Source: CAMEON01 sp045577755 (GTDB lineage Bacteria; Bacillota; Clostridia; Oscillospirales; CAG-272). Taken from it: a DNA stretch of 9,342 bases. The notes under the pieces were generated by a model. That model was not told where the DNA came from. It did not search any database and worked only from the letters and a program-made list of their open reading frames with translations. The position numbers and the translations under genes are program-made. The stretch covers positions 1 through 9,342 of the forward strand of contig JAZNJA010000018.1 in the NCBI GenBank assembly GCA_045577755.1. Reading direction: 5' to 3'. Positions 1 through 6,274 of the stretch are shown here, piece after piece. Numbering within the stretch: the stretch's first letter is position 1; every line of letters starts with the position of its first letter.

Positions 1-1095
1 GGCCTCGGTGGGGGCCTCGGTAGGCGCCTCGGTGACCTCGTCGGTGGGGGCTTCGGTCAATTCGTCGGTGGGTGCCTCGGTCTGCTTGTTATTCTCCAGG
101 GCATCCTCACCGTACAGGAGGGAGTCCTCGATATCCATGTAGTTCATGGTGAAGCGGATCTCGGCCATGGAGCCGCAGAAGAGACGGCGGATGAGGCCCT
201 CGGGGTGCTTGGGGTTCATGGTGGCCTTGTCGGTGCCCAGCTTACGGCCTACACCCACCTCCCAGCTGAAGAGGGAGTCGGTGATGTAGATCTCGTTGTT
301 CTCTCCGCTGGCGAAGACGTTTTCACCGTTGATGTAGACCTCGGTGTAGTAGCCGTCGCTGGTGACCATAAAGTGGATCCACTGCTCGGCGTAGATCTCG
401 CCGTTCATCAGCTCGTAGTTGGTCTTGTTCTCGTCCACGTCCACGTGTACGTACTGCAGACCCGTGGCACCCTCGGTACCGATGTAGCCGTCGGAGGAAC
501 CGCCGCTGATCAGCTCGGAGAGGGCCATGGAGAAGGCGGGTTCATCCTGAGACTCTACCACGCCCTGACGGGAGAAGAGACCCGTGTAGCGGTTGTAGTT
601 GTTGTTCCACTCCTCGTCGATCTTGAAGATAATCTCCACCGTCCAGCCCGTGGTGCTGTCCACATTGTTCAGGGGAGCGCCGTTTACGGTTTGGAAGTAC
701 TTACCCGACACGTAGGCGCCGCTGTACTCGGTCTGGGAGGCGTCGTAGGGGTCTACCGACAGGGCCTTCTCCCAGGTGTTGCCGAAGCGGAGGGAGGAGT
801 TGGTCTTGTACACGCCGTCCTCGCCCATGGTAGCGCCCTCGTCCCATTCGAAGATATCCAGCTTGTCGCCGTTACCCTCAAAGCAGACCTCCAGGTCGTT
901 GCCGTTGCCCGTCAGGTCGATGAAGCGGAGGGTATCGTCCTCCACGCTTCCTGTGTAGTAGCCCTCCTCGTTCTGGAACTTCCAGTGGGCGGCTACGTAG
1001 TTGTCGGTTTCCTCGGCGAAGGCGGGGAGGGTGAGGCTTGTCAGAACCAGCGCGGTCAGGAGTATGGCTGTGAGAACGCGGTTACGGATTTTCAT
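1..1095 (-). CDS. Exported LamG (concanavalin A-like) surface protein, 3' end outside window
   Basis: A reverse-strand frame opens at the ATG at 1095-1093 and stays open to position 1, so 365 residues are visible and the C-terminus is missing. The start is set by AAAGGAGAA about 6 nt upstream and by an immediate signal peptide: MKIRNR, a hydrophobic stretch, then LPAFA around residues 23-27. Residues about 33-320 look like a LamG/concanavalin A-like lectin fold. Landmarks are AAHWKF, DLTGNGNDL (residues 60-68), GWTVEIIFKI near 150, TEVYINGENV near 255 and SMAEIRF (309-315). From about residue 338 a TEAPTDE-type acidic Thr/Pro linker runs to the edge, like the linker before the membrane anchor of the upstream gene. 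The gene starts 40 bp after that gene's stop with no promoter visible between them, so the two are probably one operon. LamG domains usually bind carbohydrate or protein. Whether this one binds glycan or is catalytic cannot be told. Confidence 0.85.
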   Translation of the reverse strand, partial: MKIRNRVLTAILLTALVLTSLTLPAFAEETDNYVAAHWKFQNEEGYYTGSVEDDTLRFIDLTGNGNDLEVCFEGNGDKLDIFEWDEGATMGEDGVYKTNSSLRFGNTWEKALSVDPYDASQTEYSGAYVSGKYFQTVNGAPLNNVDSTTGWTVEIIFKIDEEWNNNYNRYTGLFSRQGVVESQDEPAFSMALSELISGGSSDGYIGTEGATGLQYVHVDVDENKTNYELMNGEIYAEQWIHFMVTSDGYYTEVYINGENVFASGENNEIYITDSLFSWEVGVGRKLGTDKATMNPKHPEGLIRRLFCGSMAEIRFTMNYMDIEDSLLYGEDALENNKQTEAPTDELTEAPTDEVTEAPTEAPTEA

Positions 1096-1135
1096 GGCTT
1101 TTCTCCTTTTTTTATGTAGTAGGAATCGCTACGGA

Positions 1136-3790
1136 TCAACGCTCCTTTTTGCCAAGGAGGGCAGTACCCATGAGGGCGACCAGAGCCACCAGACCCAGAG
1201 CCACGGAGGAGCCGCAGCCCTTCTTGGGAGTCTCGGTGGGAGCCTCGGTGGCGGGGGCGTCGGTGGGGGCCTCGGTCTCGCCGTCGGTAGGCTGTTCGGT
1301 GGGGGTCTCTACGGGATCGGTGGGAGCCCCGGTGGGCTGCTCGGTGTCGGTGGACTCAACGCCGGCGTTCTCGGCGGTGGAGATATAGGAGAACTTGAAG
1401 CGGCCCGCGGGAGCCACGTCGCCCGAGATGTAGAAGTCCATGATGTCGCCCGAGAACTTGGTGTACTTGTAATCAGAGTCGCCGCGCTCACCCGCGTCAG
1501 CCTCGTCATGGACGTTGTCGGTCCAGGCAAAGTTTACGGTGAAGTCGTAGCCGCTGATATTCAGCATGGTCTTGGGCACCTTGACCTGCATATACTTGCC
1601 GTCCACAGTGTACTCCACCTCGCCCACCTTCTCGGTCTCGTAGCCGTTGCCGGTGAACTTCTCCAGGGTAGCCTTGTCGGCGGTGGGGGAGGTCTTGTTC
1701 AGGACGTAGTCGAAGGTCTCCCAGCCCTGGTTCTGCTGGTCGGAATCAATGTAGAGCACCATCCACAGAGGATCGGTGTAGGGGGTAATGTCCTCGTTGC
1801 ACTCCACGTAGAAGTAGAGGTTGTCGGCATCACGGGCGACTCTCGCGCCGATGATGTCGTTACGGCCGGAATACTCATGATACTGCAGGTTACCCCAGCC
1901 CTCGCCCTCGCGGTCACCGGTGTTGCCGATGTAGGCGGCGTAGTAGGGGCCGACCTCGCTCCACTGGGTGTTATCCTTGGTGATGTCGATGGTTGCCTGC
2001 AGAGTGGGGGTAGGAATGGGACGGACGCCCTTGTACTGACGGACGAAGTTGACCATCTGGTAGTAGTAGTGGTCCTTCAGAGCGCCCTTAGTGGGCTCCA
2101 GGTCACGGGAGAACTCGTCGTTGAACTGGTCGCAGAAGGCGTTGGGAACCTCGGACTCCCAGCCCGAGGGCCAGCCGTCGATGCGGGCCATGGCCCACTC
2201 GTTCCAGCCCGTGATAAAGACCATCTTGGGGTCGATTTTCAGAGCGTAGCTCCACTGCTCGGCGAAGTTGTAGCCCCACTTGGAGGCTTCCTTGCCCTCG
2301 TCGAAGTAGCGGGTCTGATTATCGTGGGTATAGGAGCGGCCCATGACGTTGTTGCCGCTCATGGCGGAAAGCTGGCCCAGCTCGTAGTTATGGTTCATGG
2401 CCACGCCCACCGTGATCTGCTCGGCGAGCTTTTCCTTCTGTGCGTTACGGTCGGCGTAGTAGACGGCCTGGGGATAGGTAGAGAGCCAGCCCCACTCGCC
2501 GTAGTTGGTGCGGTTGACCACGTAAGCGGACTGACCGCCGCGCCAGGTGAAGAAGTTGGAAATCTCCTTACCCGCGTTATCGTTGGTGGTGATGGCGTTC
2601 TGTCGGGCCATGAGAACGGGCTTACCCTCCCAGTAGAACCACAGCTTGTGGTGGTCTCCCGCGCGGTAGAAGTCCATGTACATATCCCGCACCTGGACGT
2701 CGGTGTTCTCACCGCCGCCGAAGGGGAGCATGAAGGAGACCTTGGGGGTCAGGACGCCGTCGTCCATGGCCTTGCCCCAGGACTCAAAGAGGGCGGTGTA
2801 GCCGGGCTTATGGGTAACGGTGCCGTTGGTGTTATCCGTGAGGATGGCATCCACGCCCGCGGCGGCCAACAGCTCGGCCTGACGGCGGAGCACCCACTGG
2901 TCGCTGGACTCATAGTGGCCGTAGATGGGCTCGTTCCAGGAGCCCTGGAAGCCGGCGGGAGTCCAGATGGGGTGGTCGAAGTCGCGGACGGCCTCGGGGT
3001 ACTTCTCGGCGGCATCGTTGACGTTGATGCAGGTGGGACGGCCGTTGTGCCAGGTCCAGAAGAACATGGAGACGGTCTTGTCGGCGCGAGGATCGCCCAC
3101 CTCGGCGTTGGTCAGGGACACGCGGCCCAGGCCGTCGGTGAACACCCAGGTATCGGGCATGACCTCGTGGGTATAAATGAGGCTGTCCTCGGGGATGACG
3201 TACTCCTCGGGGGCGGTGTGGTTCCCGTCCACGGGCTCGATGATGGTCTCGCACTTACCGAAGGGCTCGGCCAGATCCTCGGTGAAGGTGATCTTCAGCT
3301 CGGGCAGGGAGTTCTTCTCCTGGCCGTCCGAGTAGAGGAAGCCCAGATTGTCGGTGCAGTTCTCGTTGGTCCAGACACCCACCGAGCCCCGGGGCTCGAT
3401 GACCGCGAAGAGGTACTCACCCGCGGGCTGGGGGTCGAAGGTGATCTTGTTGGTGGCGTTGTCCCGCATGGGGTCAAAGCGCTGGGTGGCGATGGGCTCA
3501 GCCTTCAGGGAGTCCTCGGGATCTCCCGTCCACTTGTACAGGGCCAGGGTACAGGCCGAGTCGGGCTGGGTCCAGGTGGGCATGGCGAAGGAGAAGGCGG
3601 TGAACTCGCCGTTGACCTTGGCGCGGTAGGCGTAGCTGGTGCTGACGCTGACGGCACCGCGGGTGCCCGTGCCGTTCTGCACCGAGACCTCGGCGGCGGA
3701 GGCGGGGAGAACCAGCCCCACGGCGCAGGTGGCCAGCATGAGGGCGGCCAGCAAGACGGTCAGAATACGTTTCGCGTGTAAAGCTTTCAT
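1136..3790 (-). CDS. Cell-surface putative glycoside hydrolase (GH99/GH71-like) with CBM9-like domain and C-terminal anchor
   Basis: This is an 884-residue exported protein. The start at 3790 is chosen because AAGGAGAT lies just upstream and the protein begins with a signal peptide (MKALHAKR, hydrophobic core, LPASAA near residues 28-33). An in-frame ATG at 3862 lies inside the promoter and is rejected. Residues about 35-175 form a beta-rich domain. Residues about 235-590 look like a TIM-barrel glycosidase: FFWTWHNG (243-250), SWNEPIYGHY (284-293), AGVDAILTDNTNG (311-323), LWFYWEGKPVL (383-393) and FITGWNEWAMAR (525-536). The WNEW motif recalls GH99, GH71 and WbsX-type proteins, so E531, E287 and D319 are candidate catalytic acids by inference. 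Residues about 598-803 resemble a CBM9/DOMON-like sugar-binding domain (NLYFYVE, GDVAPAGRFKF). A Thr/Glu/Pro linker (815-855), then GCGSS, a membrane helix (863-880) and KKER end the protein. It probably cleaves a glycan at the cell surface, with substrate unknown. It leads the operon with the LamG gene 40 bp downstream. Confidence 0.85.
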   Translation of the reverse strand: MKALHAKRILTVLLAALMLATCAVGLVLPASAAEVSVQNGTGTRGAVSVSTSYAYRAKVNGEFTAFSFAMPTWTQPDSACTLALYKWTGDPEDSLKAEPIATQRFDPMRDNATNKITFDPQPAGEYLFAVIEPRGSVGVWTNENCTDNLGFLYSDGQEKNSLPELKITFTEDLAEPFGKCETIIEPVDGNHTAPEEYVIPEDSLIYTHEVMPDTWVFTDGLGRVSLTNAEVGDPRADKTVSMFFWTWHNGRPTCINVNDAAEKYPEAVRDFDHPIWTPAGFQGSWNEPIYGHYESSDQWVLRRQAELLAAAGVDAILTDNTNGTVTHKPGYTALFESWGKAMDDGVLTPKVSFMLPFGGGENTDVQVRDMYMDFYRAGDHHKLWFYWEGKPVLMARQNAITTNDNAGKEISNFFTWRGGQSAYVVNRTNYGEWGWLSTYPQAVYYADRNAQKEKLAEQITVGVAMNHNYELGQLSAMSGNNVMGRSYTHDNQTRYFDEGKEASKWGYNFAEQWSYALKIDPKMVFITGWNEWAMARIDGWPSGWESEVPNAFCDQFNDEFSRDLEPTKGALKDHYYYQMVNFVRQYKGVRPIPTPTLQATIDITKDNTQWSEVGPYYAAYIGNTGDREGEGWGNLQYHEYSGRNDIIGARVARDADNLYFYVECNEDITPYTDPLWMVLYIDSDQQNQGWETFDYVLNKTSPTADKATLEKFTGNGYETEKVGEVEYTVDGKYMQVKVPKTMLNISGYDFTVNFAWTDNVHDEADAGERGDSDYKYTKFSGDIMDFYISGDVAPAGRFKFSYISTAENAGVESTDTEQPTGAPTDPVETPTEQPTDGETEAPTDAPATEAPTETPKKGCGSSVALGLVALVALMGTALLGKKER

Positions 3791-3833
3791 TTGAATCTCC
3801 TTTTTTAGGGGGGTGGGGGGATGATTTGTTACT

Positions 3834-3862
3834 ATTATACATGATACAGCGCAATTTGTCAA
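3834..3862 (-). promoter_or_regulatory. Sigma-A promoter of the glycosidase-LamG operon
   Basis: On the reverse strand TTGACA (3862-3857) and TATAAT (3839-3834) are separated by exactly 17 nt, a perfect match to the housekeeping consensus. The predicted start near 3827 gives a leader of about 37 nt. That leader contains two C6 runs (3820-3815 and 3813-3808) just before the AAGGAG ribosome site. Confidence 0.85.
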
Positions 3863-3912
3863 GTATCTTGCGTAGTTTCACTAAAATAATATGGCCGTAC
3901 GCCGGATGGGAG

Positions 3913-3931
3913 CCTATGGATCATCCGTAGG
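3913..3931. promoter_or_regulatory. Operator-like 19-bp near-perfect palindrome between divergent promoters
   Basis: CCTATGGATCATCCGTAGG has arms CCTA.GGAT and ATCC.TAGG around a central C, with a single mismatched pair (T/G). It lies between the -35 boxes of two divergent promoters, about 51 bp from the leftward one and 27 bp from the mntP one. This is a position from which a regulator could act on either gene. The regulator is unknown. Confidence 0.4.
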
Positions 3932-3957
3932 ATATGAGTTTTTGTACGACTTTTCCC

Positions 3958-3986
3958 TTGACAAAGCCCCACATCTGTGCTATAAT
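3958..3986 (+). promoter_or_regulatory. Sigma-A promoter of mntP
   Basis: TTGACA (3958-3963) and TATAAT (3981-3986) with a 17-nt spacer match the consensus exactly. The predicted start near 3993 leaves a leader of about 40 nt, too short for the Mn2+ riboswitch (yybP-ykoY) that precedes many mntP genes. Confidence 0.85.
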
Positions 3987-3993
3987 AATTATT

Positions 3994-4019
3994 TGTACGC
4001 TCTGTACACAGAATTCTGT
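3994..4019. promoter_or_regulatory. Two adjacent dyads in the mntP leader, possible operator
   Basis: An inverted repeat TGTAC-gctct-GTACA (3994-4008) adjoins a perfect 12-bp palindrome ACAGAATTCTGT (4008-4019). Both lie between the predicted start of transcription and the GGAGG at 4024-4028. The octamer TTTGTACG occurs both upstream of the promoter (3941-3948) and at its downstream edge (3992-3999). The arrangement suits a repressor site, but no match to a known MntR box is claimed. Confidence 0.35.
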
Positions 4020-4033
4020 TTTCGGAGGTCCTC

Positions 4034-4615
4034 ATGACGCTCTTTGAGTTGTTCATATTAGCCATCGGTCTCTCCATGGATGCTATGGCCGTAGCCATTT
4101 GCAAGGGGTTAGCCGCGCCTAAGCTGAAGCCTCGTCACGCCGTGATCACCGGCCTGTATTTCGGTGGATTCCAGGCGGCCATGCCGGTGCTGGGATATTT
4201 TCTGGCCCGCGGCTTCCGTTCCTATATTGAGCAGGTCGATCACTGGATCGCCTTCGTCCTGCTCGGCCTCATCGGTGCCAACATGATCAAGGAGTCCTTC
4301 GGGGGCGCCGAGGAGTGTGACTGCTCCTTCTGCCCCAAGGCCATGCTCCCCATGGCCGTAGCCACCAGCATCGACGCGCTGGCGGTGGGCGTGACCTTCG
4401 CCTTCCTGGAGGTACGCATTGTTCCCGCCGTGAGCCTCATCGGCGTAATCACCTTCGCCCTGTCGGCTGTGGGTGTCTACGTCGGCCATCTGTTCGGCGC
4501 GAAATTCAAGTCCAAGGCCGAGCTGGTGGGCGGCATCGTGCTGGTACTCATGGGATGCAAGATCCTTCTGGAACATCTGGGGCTGTTGGACCGGTTCTTC
4601 GCTCTGTTCGGATAA
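4034..4615 (+). CDS. mntP: Manganese efflux pump MntP
   Basis: This 193-residue polytopic membrane protein is of normal length for the MntP (YebN/DUF204) family, which exports Mn2+ across the cytoplasmic membrane. It is recognised by its internally duplicated signature: GLSMDAMAVAICKG (Asp16) in the first helix and ATSIDALAVGVTFA (Asp114) in the fourth. These acidic residues line the transport path in characterised family members. Six hydrophobic segments are visible, at about 4-22, 36-58, 71-86, 105-125, 131-152 and 164-182. The loop between helices 3 and 4 carries EECDCSFC (93-100), a three-cysteine cluster that could touch metal, which is an inference. The start is fixed by GGAGG 5 nt upstream. 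The gene has its own consensus promoter and is divergent from the glycosidase operon. Confidence 0.95.
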   Translation: MTLFELFILAIGLSMDAMAVAICKGLAAPKLKPRHAVITGLYFGGFQAAMPVLGYFLARGFRSYIEQVDHWIAFVLLGLIGANMIKESFGGAEECDCSFCPKAMLPMAVATSIDALAVGVTFAFLEVRIVPAVSLIGVITFALSAVGVYVGHLFGAKFKSKAELVGGIVLVLMGCKILLEHLGLLDRFFALFG

Positions 4616-4664
4616 GTACGCCGATTTATTTTGCACAATTTATTCTCGATATTCTGAAAATTTC

Positions 4665-4693
4665 TTGACAAGCGGTGTTTTTCATGCTATACT
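4665..4693 (+). promoter_or_regulatory. Sigma-A promoter with extended -10, solute-binding lipoprotein gene
   Basis: TTGACA (4665-4670), 17 nt, then TATACT (4688-4693) preceded by TGC, giving an extended -10. Transcription should begin near 4700, inside the left arm of the hairpin at 4698-4720. Confidence 0.8.
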
Positions 4694-4697
4694 AAAG

Positions 4698-4731
4698 GCG
4701 GTACTCTCTCCAGATGCCGCTTATTTTTTTT
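4698..4731 (+). terminator. Terminator-like hairpin after mntP, overlapping the next gene's start site
   Basis: GCGGTA (4698-4703) pairs with TGCCGC (4715-4720) around an 11-nt loop, followed by TTATTTTTTTT (4721-4731). It is the only terminator-like structure downstream of mntP. A transcript initiated near 4700 would lack the base of the stem, so the hairpin should stop read-through better than it stops the local promoter. Confidence 0.5.
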
Positions 4732-4746
4732 GCAAGGAGAAACGTC

Positions 4747-6204
4747 ATGACCCATATGAAAAAATGGCTGGCCCTCGTGCTGGCTTTCCTGATGATCCTC
4801 CCCCTGGCCGCCTGTGGAACCAACACGGAGAACCCCGAGGGAACCGAAGCAGCCACCACCGAGGCCGTAACCGAACAGGAGAACGACTTCTTCCCCGACG
4901 TGCAAAAGACCGACTATCAGGGAGAGGTTTTCCGCATGGTGGGCTTCAACACCCCCGGTACGTGGTACTTCGCCGAGTCCATGAGCAACGAGCAGGGCAG
5001 CATCCACGTTCTCAACAATACCATTTACGAAATGAACACCATGGTAGAGGACTATCTGGGGATCTCCATCGAGTACGAGCACGTGGACACCATTGTCACG
5101 GGAGGCGAGGTCTTCGATACCGTCCAGCCCTCCATCATGTCGGGCGACGATGACTACCAGCTCTGCATCCTGCACCCCTACTACAGCTACGTCAATTTCA
5201 TCACCCAGAACTACGCCATGGATTTCCGGGATCTGCCCGATTTCGATCCCGAGCAGCCCTACTGGAACACCGAGGTCATGAACCGACTCTCCATCAACGA
5301 CCACTGTTTCATCGGTCTGGGCGACTTCTGCGAGTACTCCATCAACATGATCTACTGCAATAAGAACAAGCTGGCAGAGGCCAACCGCGAGGTTCCCTAC
5401 CAGGCTGTACGCAACGGTGAGTGGACCCTGGATGCCTTCTTCGGCATGACCGCGGGGCTCTACGTGGATGACGGCGACGGCAGACGCAACAACAAGGACA
5501 CCTACGGCTTCTCCGCTCTGTGGGACGCCAACGGATCAGCCTTCATGCAGGGCTGTGATATTTACGTCGCCACCCGCAACGACACCGACACCTTCGAGCT
5601 GTCCCTCTACAACGACCGTCTGGTGGATATGTACGACAAGCTCTTTGCTTGGACTAAGGACGAGAGCACCTACATCTGGTCCTTCGGTGAGCGCGCCAAT
5701 ACCAATATCATCATCGACTTCCTGGACGGAAACACCTACTTCACCCACGATAAGCTGGGGACCATGTTCCTGGAGTCCGAGTTCGCTCTGGGTATGCTTC
5801 CCATGCCGAAGTACGACGTCGGCCAGCAGGAGTACGCCCACGTCAACTGGGGCAACAACATTGTTCTTCCCAATACCGTCCGAAACAAGGACATGGTGGG
5901 TCAGGCGCTGGAGCTGATGGGCTACTACTCCAAGACCCTCGTCCAGCAGAAGTACTACGACGAGGTGCTGCAGCTCCGTGTCTCCGAGGCTCCCGACGAC
6001 CGCGACATGGTAGAGCTGATCTACAACACCGTGGTCTATGATCCCGGCATCGCCTTCTGCGACGGCAACGCCCAGCTTTGGAATCTGGTCTACCTTCCCT
6101 GCTTCGCCGTTCATCAGAATGCCAAGAGCATCAGCTCCTACTACAAGAGCAACTCCCGCGGTGCCCAGAAATGGCTGGACAACCTGTTTACCAAGGTAGA
6201 ATGA
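4747..6204 (+). CDS. Orphan extracellular solute-binding lipoprotein (sugar ABC-type)
   Basis: This is a 485-residue secreted lipoprotein. The start at 4747 has AAGGAG 7 nt upstream. An in-frame ATG at 4714 lies within the terminator hairpin and is rejected. Residues 4-22 form a lipoprotein signal ending in the lipobox LAAC, with Cys23 as the predicted lipid anchor. A TEAATTEAVTEQEN linker follows. From about residue 55 the chain resembles family 1-type carbohydrate-binding proteins of ABC importers. Landmarks are YQGEVFRMVGF, SGDDDYQLCILHPY, GEWTLDAF (224-231), an EF-hand-like Asp-rich loop DDGDGRRNNKDTYGF (241-255) and FALGMLPMPKYD. No permease or ATPase gene is adjacent, so it must share a transporter encoded elsewhere or act as a surface glycan receptor. 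The ligand cannot be deduced. It ends at a convergent terminator. Confidence 0.85.
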   Translation: MTHMKKWLALVLAFLMILPLAACGTNTENPEGTEAATTEAVTEQENDFFPDVQKTDYQGEVFRMVGFNTPGTWYFAESMSNEQGSIHVLNNTIYEMNTMVEDYLGISIEYEHVDTIVTGGEVFDTVQPSIMSGDDDYQLCILHPYYSYVNFITQNYAMDFRDLPDFDPEQPYWNTEVMNRLSINDHCFIGLGDFCEYSINMIYCNKNKLAEANREVPYQAVRNGEWTLDAFFGMTAGLYVDDGDGRRNNKDTYGFSALWDANGSAFMQGCDIYVATRNDTDTFELSLYNDRLVDMYDKLFAWTKDESTYIWSFGERANTNIIIDFLDGNTYFTHDKLGTMFLESEFALGMLPMPKYDVGQQEYAHVNWGNNIVLPNTVRNKDMVGQALELMGYYSKTLVQQKYYDEVLQLRVSEAPDDRDMVELIYNTVVYDPGIAFCDGNAQLWNLVYLPCFAVHQNAKSISSYYKSNSRGAQKWLDNLFTKVE

Positions 6205-6222
6205 TCTTGGCTTTCCCATAAA

Positions 6223-6260
6223 GAATCACCCCGCCGACCGTCCTGTCGGCGGCGGGATTC
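6223..6260. terminator. Strong hairpin between convergent genes, probable bidirectional terminator
   Basis: A 16-nt arm at 6223-6238 pairs with 6245-6260 with two mismatches, and is very GC-rich around CGCCGAC/GTCGGCG. The loop is 6 nt. It lies in the 70-bp gap between the stop of the solute-binding protein gene and the stop of the opposing membrane-protein gene. The T-runs on both sides are poor, so termination efficiency is uncertain. Confidence 0.6.
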
Positions 6261-6274
6261 TGTTCTGGACGGGG

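Noticed and set aside
205..1119. Open frame on the plus strand opposite the LamG gene
   Set aside because: It is an antisense shadow of the same kind. The reverse frame has the signal peptide, LamG motifs and ribosome site.
1001..3781. Very long open frame on the plus strand (926 codons) opposite the glycosidase gene
   Set aside because: It is an antisense frame kept open by strong third-position GC bias. The product is low-complexity Gly/Val/Leu, has no ribosome site, and overlaps a gene with clear signal peptide, domains and promoter.
3791..3862. Upstream ATG (3862) for the glycosidase
   Set aside because: It lies inside the -35 box, so it would not be transcribed. The ATG at 3790 has AAGGAG and begins a signal peptide.
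3987..4033. Mn2+ riboswitch (yybP-ykoY) before mntP
   Set aside because: Only about 40 nt separate the predicted transcription start from the ATG, too short for that RNA, and its conserved loops are not seen.
4714..4746. Upstream ATG (4714) for the solute-binding protein
   Set aside because: It sits in the terminator hairpin with no ribosome site. The ATG at 4747 has AAGGAG and gives a proper lipoprotein signal.
4109..6219. Reverse-strand open frames across mntP and the lipoprotein gene
   Set aside because: They lie opposite confidently identified plus-strand genes and encode His/Gly/Val-rich non-protein-like sequences.
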